Source: Thermoplasmata archaeon (lineage in GTDB: Archaea > Thermoplasmatota > Thermoplasmata > Thermoplasmatales > Thermoplasmataceae). Taken from it: a stretch of 10,738 nucleotides of DNA. The translations under genes were made by a program, and so were the position numbers. Position 1 is the stretch's first letter, and every line of letters begins with the position of its first letter. Below the pieces are notes generated by a model. The model worked only from the letters and a program-made list of their open reading frames with translations, did not search any database and was not told where the DNA came from. This document shows, piece after piece, positions 5,697 to 10,738 of this stretch. Location of the stretch: assembly GCA_021802165.1 (NCBI GenBank), contig JAKAAU010000030.1, positions 1 through 10,738 of the forward strand. Direction: 5' to 3'.

Positions 5697-6872
5697 TTAA
5701 ATTTTATCCAGTGCCTGCATAAGGTCATTTATTAAATCTTCAGAATCCTCAATTCCTACTGATAATCTGATAAGATTATCAGTTATTCCAGATTTTTCCC
5801 TCTCTTCTTCGGTCATCTCACTGTGGGTTGTTTCAGCAGGAATGGTAATGAGGCTTTCAACGCCTCCAAGACTCACTGCCGGCATGGGTATTTCAAGATT
5901 TTTGATAAATTTATGTGATTCCTCAATCCCACCTTTGAGCTTGAATGAAATCATTCCACCGAATCCTTTCAGGTTATCCTCTGCAATTTCATAATACTTT
6001 CCGGACTTCAATCCTGGATAGAATACTTCCTGTATTTTTTTTGAACTTTCTAAAAATTCTGCAATTTTCATACCGTTTAAGTTATGCCTTTCCATTCTGA
6101 GCCCCAGTGTTTTCAGTCCACGGTATGCTAGGTAAGCCTGGAATGCATCGGGTGTTGCACCCAGTGTCTTTCTGATATCCACTATACTGTTGTAATAACC
6201 ATCATTATTGCATCCTATAACACCTATGAGTATATCCGAATGCCCGCCAATGTATTTCGTTCCGCTATGTATGATAATATCGGCACCGAAATCCACGGGA
6301 GTCTGATTAAACGGAGATGCAAATGTTGCATCAACAATAAGTATTATGTTCTTTTCTCTGCAGTATTTACCGATTTTCTTTATATCGAGAACGTCCATCA
6401 GGGGATTTGGTATAGATTCAATATATATAATTTTATAATCATTTCTCTGGATTTTGAGTTTATTCATATCATCAACTGAAATCATATCAACATCTATCCC
6501 GTATGACTTGAGTGTTCTTGCAAAGAAATAATATGTTTGCCCATAAAGCACATTTATTGCCAGCATTCTATCCCCGCTCTTCATTATTGAAAGTACTGTT
6601 GCTGTAATAGCTCCCATGCCACTGGAGAATGCTACTGCATGGTTTGTTTTCTCCAGGGATTTATATTTATTTTCAAAGGATTGAACCGTAGGATTCCCCC
6701 ATCTGGAATAAAGAAACGTTGATTTGCTGGTATTATCAGTGATAATGTTTTCCGCGCTATTGGGGTACTTATATGTGGAATCTTCGAAAATTGGTGTTGT
6801 GACATTTCCTATCTCCGGTATATACAGGTCACCTGCGTGTACTGCTTTAGAATTAAAACCTTTAATACTCAT
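5697..6872 (-). CDS. Cys/Met-metabolism PLP-dependent enzyme (cystathionine gamma-synthase/lyase family)
   Basis: This 391-residue cytosolic fold-type I PLP enzyme belongs to the family of cystathionine gamma-synthase, cystathionine gamma-lyase, methionine gamma-lyase and O-acetylhomoserine sulfhydrylase. Visible motifs: YSRWGNPT (55-62) whose Tyr and Arg reach the neighbouring subunit's phosphate, SSGMGAI (83-89), the ring-stacking Tyr110 in YGQT, ESIPNPLMDV (152-161), Asp181 in DATFASP, and the Schiff-base lysine K206 in HSGTKYIGGHSD. The C-terminal SLGGVESL...IRLSVGIED block is also typical. Position 112 is Gln where methionine gamma-lyases usually have Cys, which argues mildly against that activity; synthase versus lyase is unresolved. 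The ATG at 6872 has a TATA-like box about 26 nt upstream. It is divergent from an amino-acid permease, with a shared inverted repeat between the two promoters. Confidence 0.9.
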   Translation of the reverse strand: MSIKGFNSKAVHAGDLYIPEIGNVTTPIFEDSTYKYPNSAENIITDNTSKSTFLYSRWGNPTVQSFENKYKSLEKTNHAVAFSSGMGAITATVLSIMKSGDRMLAINVLYGQTYYFFARTLKSYGIDVDMISVDDMNKLKIQRNDYKIIYIESIPNPLMDVLDIKKIGKYCREKNIILIVDATFASPFNQTPVDFGADIIIHSGTKYIGGHSDILIGVIGCNNDGYYNSIVDIRKTLGATPDAFQAYLAYRGLKTLGLRMERHNLNGMKIAEFLESSKKIQEVFYPGLKSGKYYEIAEDNLKGFGGMISFKLKGGIEESHKFIKNLEIPMPAVSLGGVESLITIPAETTHSEMTEEEREKSGITDNLIRLSVGIEDSEDLINDLMQALDKI

Positions 6873-6888
6873 GGTAATATATTATTAC

Positions 6889-6904
6889 AAATTATAATAA
6901 TTTA
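6889..6904 (-). promoter_or_regulatory. TATA-like box of the PLP-enzyme gene
   Basis: The minus strand reads TAAATTATTATAATTT here, centred about 25 nt before the ATG at 6872. This suggests a leaderless transcript. The exact box is hard to place because the whole stretch is A/T. Confidence 0.45.
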
Positions 6905-6906
6905 TT

Positions 6907-6940
6907 TACCGGAACGCAAACTTATCTAAATTATCCGGTA
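6907..6940. promoter_or_regulatory. Inverted repeat TACCGGA/TCCGGTA between divergent promoters
   Basis: TACCGGA (6907-6913) and TCCGGTA (6934-6940) are perfect 7-bp inverted copies separated by 20 bp, with centres 27 bp apart. They carry the only GC-rich bases in an AT-rich gap. They sit between the TATA box of the PLP enzyme on the left and that of the permease on the right, on the upstream side of both. This is a natural place for a regulator that controls both genes together. Confidence 0.5.
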
Positions 6941-6945
6941 GTTTG

Positions 6946-6955
6946 ATTTATAAAA
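6946..6955 (+). promoter_or_regulatory. TATA box of the first APC permease
   Basis: ATTTATAAAA is centred about 22 nt before the ATG at 6972, close to the spacing seen for other genes here. It is the best TATA match in the divergent gap. No ribosome binding site is seen before the ATG. Confidence 0.6.
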
Positions 6956-6971
6956 TCACAATATGCAATAA

Positions 6972-8378
6972 ATGGCATCATATGAGTTGAAGAGAATACT
7001 TGGACTAAGATCGGCAGTTATAATTAATCTGGGAGCGATAATAGGTGCCGGAATATTTGTCATAATAGGGATAGCTGCTGGCAAAGCTGGACCGGCAATA
7101 ATTTTATCCATCTTCATATCTGCCATCATAGCCATATTCACGGGATTAAGTTTCTCGGAAATAGCTCAGCATATATCCAAGGAAGGTGGTGTATACGAAT
7201 ATGCAAAGGAATCGTTTGCACCATCTGCAGGTTTTATAGGCGGAACCATGTGGACATTTTCTAATATGATAGCAATTTCAGCAGTAGCATTAAGTATGGG
7301 CAGTTATATAAATTCATTATTTCATCTGCATTTAAATTTGATAATTTATGGAATTCCGGTTATAATCCTTTTTGCTGTTTTAAATATGCTGGGAATAAAG
7401 AATTCAGCCAAGACATTATCCATTCTTGTGGGTGTTAATGTGGTAATTTTAATCATATTCATTGTCTCTGGATTGTTCTATTTCAAAGTATCAGATTTCA
7501 CAAATTTTGCTCCCAGAGGATTTACAGGAATTATGGAAGGTTCGGCCCTGATATTCTTTGCTTTCACTGGATTTTCCAGAATTACAACTGTTGGGGATGA
7601 GGTGAAAAATCCCGAAAAAAATATACCTAAAGCCATTATTATTTCCATAATTATTTCATCCGCACTGTATGCAATAGTTGCAGTTGTAGCCATTGGATTG
7701 ATACCCTCATCAAGCCTGGCATCGGCATCCGCACCCCTATCGGCTGCAATTAAAATTTTACACAACCCATACCTGATTGTTATTATAGCAGTCGGTGGAA
7801 TAACCGCAACTGCAGGTGTTGTTTTGACCGGAATACTGGGAACCAGTAGGGTTCTTTTTGCAATGGGAAGGGACAGGGAAATACCTGAACGTTTCGGTAA
7901 GATAGATAAATTCGGAACCCCGCTATACTCTATTCTCCTTTCCATGGCAATAAGCCTATTATTCGTTTATTTCGTTGGATTTTCTACCATTATCGAGGCA
8001 TCCAATGTTTCTGTATTGATAGCATATTCAATAATTGATTTCTCGGCCATAATTCTCTGGAAAAAGGTTAAGAAAGATAATCCTGTTCATCTCAGGGAGC
8101 AAAAATATTTTTTTCTAATACCACTACTTGGAATTATAACAATCTTCATTACAATTGGCTATTTGGGATTATATGCTATAGAAATCAGCCTTTCCGTTCT
8201 GGTAATTGTATCAGTAATTTACGGATTAAAACATATTCTTGAATCAAAGAATGTCATTAAATCAGCTAAAAAGGTAATGCCGCGTATAAGTGCAGTAAGG
8301 GAATTCGGCAAAATCAGGCATAAAGTTGAAGAAGAGGATAACGGTAAGGTTTTGAATAGCCATGATAATGAATCGTAA
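6972..8378 (+). CDS. APC-superfamily amino acid permease
   Basis: A 468-residue integral membrane protein with about 12 hydrophobic helices, the usual size for amino acid-polyamine-organocation transporters. Helix 1 carries the broken-helix substrate motif GAIIGAGIF (21-29) after a short cytoplasmic N-terminus. FSEIAQHISKEGGVYEYAKESF (61-82) after helix 2 is typical of the family. FFAFTGFSRITTVGDEVKNPEKNIPKAI (195-222) is the conserved helix 6 and following loop. The last 35-40 residues form a charged soluble tail with no recognised domain. It presumably imports an amino acid, driven by a proton or by exchange; the substrate is not evident. Its divergent neighbour is a sulfur amino-acid enzyme and the shared inverted repeat suggests linked control, so a sulfur or related amino acid is a reasonable guess only. 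Isocitrate dehydrogenase starts 46 nt after its stop. Confidence 0.92.
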   Translation: MASYELKRILGLRSAVIINLGAIIGAGIFVIIGIAAGKAGPAIILSIFISAIIAIFTGLSFSEIAQHISKEGGVYEYAKESFAPSAGFIGGTMWTFSNMIAISAVALSMGSYINSLFHLHLNLIIYGIPVIILFAVLNMLGIKNSAKTLSILVGVNVVILIIFIVSGLFYFKVSDFTNFAPRGFTGIMEGSALIFFAFTGFSRITTVGDEVKNPEKNIPKAIIISIIISSALYAIVAVVAIGLIPSSSLASASAPLSAAIKILHNPYLIVIIAVGGITATAGVVLTGILGTSRVLFAMGRDREIPERFGKIDKFGTPLYSILLSMAISLLFVYFVGFSTIIEASNVSVLIAYSIIDFSAIILWKKVKKDNPVHLREQKYFFLIPLLGIITIFITIGYLGLYAIEISLSVLVIVSVIYGLKHILESKNVIKSAKKVMPRISAVREFGKIRHKVEEEDNGKVLNSHDNES

Positions 8379-8393
8379 TGAAGGAAATATTAA

Positions 8394-8404
8394 TAATTCA
8401 TATA
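8394..8404 (+). promoter_or_regulatory. Weak TATA-like box before icd
   Basis: TAATTCATATA lies with its 3' part about 24 nt before the ATG at 8425. It is a poorer match than the other boxes in the window. Readthrough from the permease gene 46 nt upstream is therefore a real alternative. A short AGGT at 8417-8420 could be a weak ribosome binding site. Confidence 0.35.
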
Positions 8405-8424
8405 CCAATTGCATATAGGTTTTT

Positions 8425-9603
8425 ATGGAAAAAATAACATTTGAAAACGGAAAGTGGAAAGTGCCAGACACCCCGACAATTCTTTATACGGATGGGGATG
8501 GTATAGGTCCGGAGATCATGGACGCAACAAGGAAAGTTGTTGATGCAGCAGTTAAAAAAGCATATAAAAACAAAAAAATAGAATGGAAGGAAATTCTTGT
8601 TGGGGATAAAGCCCTCAAAGAAAAAAATGATAGATTCCCGCAGGAATCACAGGATGCTATCAATGAATATCGCGTACTTTTAAAAGCTCCACTGGGCACA
8701 CCCATAGGAACAGGTTTCAAATCAATAAATGTGAGAATCAGGCTCATGCTTGATCTTTATTCCAACATAAGGCCGGTAAACTACATGAAAGGGCTGGAAA
8801 GTCCATTAAAGCACCCGGAAAATGTAAACCTCACTATATTCAGGGAAAATACGGACGATCTTTATATGGGCATTGAATGGAAATATGACAGCCCTGAAGC
8901 TGCTGAGTTAAGAAAATTCCTTTTGGACAAGCTTCATGTCAATATAAGTAGCGATTCGGGAATAGGAATAAAACCCATGAGTATGGCCAAAACCCAGAGA
9001 ATCACGAGGGCAGCTGCCAAATTTGCCATAGAGAATCACAAAAAGAAAATAACCATAATGCACAAAGGGAATGTCATGAAGTATACTGAGGGGGCATTCA
9101 GGGAATGGGCATATGAAACGCTGGAAAAGGAATTTGGAGACTATATTTCAAAGGATGATTCCAGTAAAATACTTGTAAATGATATGATAGCCGATAATAT
9201 GTTCCAGCAGATTATAACCAGACCTGAAAACTATGAGGTTATAATCGCACCGAATATTGACGGCGATTATATATCAGATGCTGCAGGAGCCCTGATAGGA
9301 AATATAGGTACCCTGGGAGGAGCAAACGTCGGCGACAATGGCGGTATGTTCGAGGCAGTCCACGGTACAGCACCGAAATATACCGGAATGAACGTTGCAG
9401 ATCCACTTGGGCTCATAAGGGGTGCACAGCTCATGCTCAAGTACATGAACTGGCATGAAGCCCACGATGTTATAGAAAGGGCTATAGGCACAGCAATAGA
9501 GACAAAAAAGGTGACACAGGATCTTGCAAAATTTTTCAATGTAAAACCCATGGGAACAAAGGAATTCGGAGAAAGCATGGTAACAATAATAGAAAATATG
9601 TGA
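8425..9603 (+). CDS. icd: Isocitrate dehydrogenase, NADP type
   Basis: This 392-residue enzyme oxidatively decarboxylates isocitrate to 2-oxoglutarate and CO2 in the TCA cycle. It aligns along its length with the prokaryotic homodimeric NADP enzyme. Seen here: YTDGDGIGPE (21-30); the isocitrate site S100, N102, R106, R116 and R140 (E. coli S113, N115, R119, R129, R153); Y147; K214 in MHKGN; and metal ligands D253, D281 and D285. The coenzyme loop HGTAPKY keeps K318 and Y319, equivalent to E. coli K344 and Y345, which bind the NADP 2'-phosphate. Two further NADP contacts differ: the E. coli Y391 and R395 positions are Q365 and K369. NADP preference is therefore likely but perhaps relaxed. The ATG at 8425 gives a normal N-terminus. 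A hairpin follows the TGA stop. Confidence 0.96.
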   Translation: MEKITFENGKWKVPDTPTILYTDGDGIGPEIMDATRKVVDAAVKKAYKNKKIEWKEILVGDKALKEKNDRFPQESQDAINEYRVLLKAPLGTPIGTGFKSINVRIRLMLDLYSNIRPVNYMKGLESPLKHPENVNLTIFRENTDDLYMGIEWKYDSPEAAELRKFLLDKLHVNISSDSGIGIKPMSMAKTQRITRAAAKFAIENHKKKITIMHKGNVMKYTEGAFREWAYETLEKEFGDYISKDDSSKILVNDMIADNMFQQIITRPENYEVIIAPNIDGDYISDAAGALIGNIGTLGGANVGDNGGMFEAVHGTAPKYTGMNVADPLGLIRGAQLMLKYMNWHEAHDVIERAIGTAIETKKVTQDLAKFFNVKPMGTKEFGESMVTIIENM

Positions 9604-9609
9604 GTGCGT

Positions 9610-9631
9610 CCGGCGTAAAATTCAGTGCCGG
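9610..9631. terminator. Hairpin between convergent icd and the small membrane protein gene
   Basis: CCGGC (9610-9614) pairs with GCCGG (9627-9631), extendable inward by two G-T pairs, beginning 7 nt after the icd stop. T-runs follow from 9648 in the tail of the convergent gene. Archaeal termination depends mainly on U-rich stretches, so the hairpin may instead protect the mRNA 3' end. It could serve both converging genes. Confidence 0.45.
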
Positions 9632-9637
9632 CTAGCT

Positions 9638-9883
9638 TTATCTATTATTTTTTTCCATTTTTTCTATAGATTTCTCATAGTTTTTTAGTATCAGTAATTC
9701 AGCAAGTACCAGGAAACCTGCTATAGCCAACACTGTTATAATGTCATTGATCACTATTCCCGCCCTAATATTCAAGTAGGATGTACTGACTCTGAGTGCA
9801 ATAGTTATCATGCCGAATGGGAATAGAACTCTTTTATGCTTCCATGTAAATCTATCATAATCATTCTGGCTCAATATAGTCAT
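9638..9883 (-). CDS. Small two-helix membrane protein, unknown function
   Basis: I do not recognise this 81-residue protein. A charged N-terminal segment (MTILSQNDYDRFTWKHKR) is followed by a hydrophobic stretch at about 19-38 and a second, strongly hydrophobic one at about 46-66. The tail of about 15 residues is rich in Lys, Glu and Asn. This suggests two membrane helices with both ends on the same side. It is supported as a real gene by an ATG preceded by a well-placed TATA box (9905-9914), by filling a gap not covered by any other gene, and by sensible helix composition. It converges with icd (34 nt between stops) and is divergent from the second permease. It may be an accessory subunit or an orphan; nothing in the sequence decides. 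Confidence 0.65.
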   Translation of the reverse strand: MTILSQNDYDRFTWKHKRVLFPFGMITIALRVSTSYLNIRAGIVINDIITVLAIAGFLVLAELLILKNYEKSIEKMEKNNR

Positions 9884-9904
9884 TTAATTTATATTACTTG
9901 ACCA

Positions 9905-9914
9905 TATAAAAATC
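9905..9914 (-). promoter_or_regulatory. TATA box of the small membrane protein gene
   Basis: The minus strand reads ATTTTTATAT across this site, with its centre about 26 nt before the ATG at 9883. It supports a leaderless transcript and strengthens the case that the 81-residue frame is expressed. A second A/T stretch nearer the ATG (9885-9897) is too close to serve as TATA box for this start. Confidence 0.5.
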
Positions 9915-10023
9915 CCATTGTTCCATGTCATCATAAGAAATTTTTATTTTGAATACTATAGATTGATATAAAAATTTGAAATTATCTCTCATTTTTCAAT
10001 ACAAATATTTAAATTAGTCTTAT

Positions 10024-10053
10024 TAATATACATTGTTATACCTGCTAATATAC
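10024..10053. repeat. Direct repeat TAATATAC with 22-bp period
   Basis: Two exact 8-bp copies are spaced 22 bp start to start, about two helical turns. They end about 30 bp upstream of the TATA box of the second permease. Same-face spacing would suit a regulator binding twice. The low complexity of the DNA makes chance a serious alternative. Confidence 0.3.
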
Positions 10054-10083
10054 AAAATAATGTTGAAATTCACATTTTTGAGG

Positions 10084-10098
10084 ATAAATATTATATAT
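10084..10098 (+). promoter_or_regulatory. TATA box of the second permease
   Basis: ATAAATATTATATAT, with core TTATATAT at 10091-10098, is centred on the core about 24 nt before the ATG at 10118. It again predicts a leaderless transcript. Confidence 0.6.
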
Positions 10099-10117
10099 GC
10101 TTCCCTAATCATAATTT

Positions 10118-10738
10118 ATGCAAGATGTAGATAATAAAGTTTTGGGAAAGATGACCAAAACTGGAATGAGAAGAGGAATGACAACGCATGAAGCAATAAT
10201 GTTCGGAGTCGGTGGAGCAGTAGGATCAGGTATACTGTTCGCAGCAGCCGGAGGCACATCATATGCCGGGCCAGCTGTAATTATATCCTGGATTCTTGCA
10301 GCCATATTTATTGTACTGGTTACATTACCATTCGCGGAATACTCTGCAATGTTTCCGAGATCAGGAATAAGTGCAAGGGTTGCATACTATTCATACGGTT
10401 CATACGGTGGCTTCATGTCAGGCTGGGGTTTGCTCATCTGGGCTGCTACCATACCTGCCATCGAGGCAGTTGCAGTATCAACATATGCATCACTGTATTT
10501 TCCGTTCCTTTATAATTCGGCAACCGGCGTTCTTACTATCGATGGTATAATGCTGGCTATTGTTCTTTTACTGGGATTCTTTGCACTTAACATGGTGGGA
10601 ATTGCTAGGTTCGGAAAATTCAACAAATTTTTAACATGGGTAAAAATAGCTGTAGTGGTTGGATTTATAGTCATACTACCCATGTTTATATGGCACTGGG
10701 GCAATTTCACGTCTGGCCTTGCTGGAGCAAGCAGTGCT
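10118..10738 (+). CDS. APC-superfamily amino acid permease, N-terminal part (runs off window)
   Basis: The frame from the ATG at 10118 is open through 207 codons to the last base, so the gene is cut by the window edge and not broken in itself. After a hydrophilic N-terminus of about 25 residues, helix 1 carries GVGGAVGSGILF (30-41), the unwound substrate-binding motif of amino-acid permeases. PFAEYSAMFPRSGISARVAYYSYG (71-94) is the conserved helix 2-3 region, and at least five hydrophobic segments are visible. It is clearly related in fold to the permease at 6972, but the two share little sequence beyond motifs, so they are not a recent duplication. Its substrate is unknown. It is divergent from the small membrane protein gene and has its own TATA box. 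Confidence 0.88.
   Translation, partial: MQDVDNKVLGKMTKTGMRRGMTTHEAIMFGVGGAVGSGILFAAAGGTSYAGPAVIISWILAAIFIVLVTLPFAEYSAMFPRSGISARVAYYSYGSYGGFMSGWGLLIWAATIPAIEAVAVSTYASLYFPFLYNSATGVLTIDGIMLAIVLLLGFFALNMVGIARFGKFNKFLTWVKIAVVVGFIVILPMFIWHWGNFTSGLAGASSA

Larger units (their letters stand above)
9884..10117. other. Divergent intergenic region between small membrane protein and second permease
   Basis: This 234-nt, very AT-rich gap holds the two outward promoters. Between them are a weak inverted repeat, TTGAAA (9976-9981) with TTTCAA (9994-9999), and a direct repeat TAATATAC at 10024-10031 and 10046-10053. No coding frame or RNA gene is supported. It is the longest gene-free stretch in the window, and its size leaves room for regulator binding. 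Confidence 0.5.

Noticed and set aside
7478..7945. 155-codon minus-strand frame within the first permease gene
   Set aside because: Open antisense frame under a clear membrane transporter; no start context or family resemblance.
6972..10738. Recent duplication of the two APC permeases around icd
   Set aside because: The two proteins share only family motifs in helix 1 and 2, so they are distant members of the superfamily.

Overview
The window looks like a chromosomal segment of an AT-rich archaeon of the Thermoplasmatales (Ferroplasma, Picrophilus or Acidiplasma type). Four things point there. A tricorn-interacting-factor F2/F3-like M1 aminopeptidase is present. The tRNA-Pro has an archaeal G1-C72 pair and no encoded CCA. 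No clear Shine-Dalgarno sites are seen. Almost every gene has a TATA-like box centred about 22-26 nt before its start codon, the layout expected for leaderless mRNAs. Species cannot be named from this sequence alone.

Layout. Positions 1-120 are a promoter region that may be shared with a gene leaving the window to the left. A PaiB-family flavin-binding protein (121-726, +) is followed at once by tRNA-Pro(CGG) (758-830, +), whose TATA box touches the paiB-like stop codon. A 160-nt non-coding gap with several inverted repeats (831-990) separates the tRNA from the convergent aminopeptidase gene (991-3378, -). The aminopeptidase is divergent from a glycerophosphodiester phosphodiesterase (3506-4213, +), which ends 5 nt from a convergent sugar-porter-type MFS transporter (4219-5526, -). 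Next come a Cys/Met-metabolism PLP enzyme (5697-6872, -) and, divergent from it, an APC-superfamily amino-acid permease (6972-8378, +). NADP-type isocitrate dehydrogenase (8425-9603, +) follows, then a small convergent two-helix membrane protein (9638-9883, -). The window ends inside a second APC-type permease (10118 onward, +) that runs off the right edge.

How the genes fit together. The set is metabolic: final trimming of peptides to amino acids, uptake of amino acids, sulfur amino-acid interconversion, scavenging of glycerol phosphodiesters, and the oxidative TCA step. This suits a heterotroph living on peptides and cell debris. The gene order alternates strands, so most genes are probably transcribed singly from their own promoters. 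The clearest regulatory signal is a 7-bp inverted repeat (TACCGGA / TCCGGTA) placed between the back-to-back TATA boxes of the PLP enzyme and the permease.

I saw no CRISPR array, insertion sequence, phage gene, toxin-antitoxin pair or defence cassette, and nothing I would call a new multi-gene system. The second-look items are intergenic repeats and start-site architecture, one unusual tRNA residue, coenzyme-site substitutions in isocitrate dehydrogenase, and one unrecognised small membrane protein.
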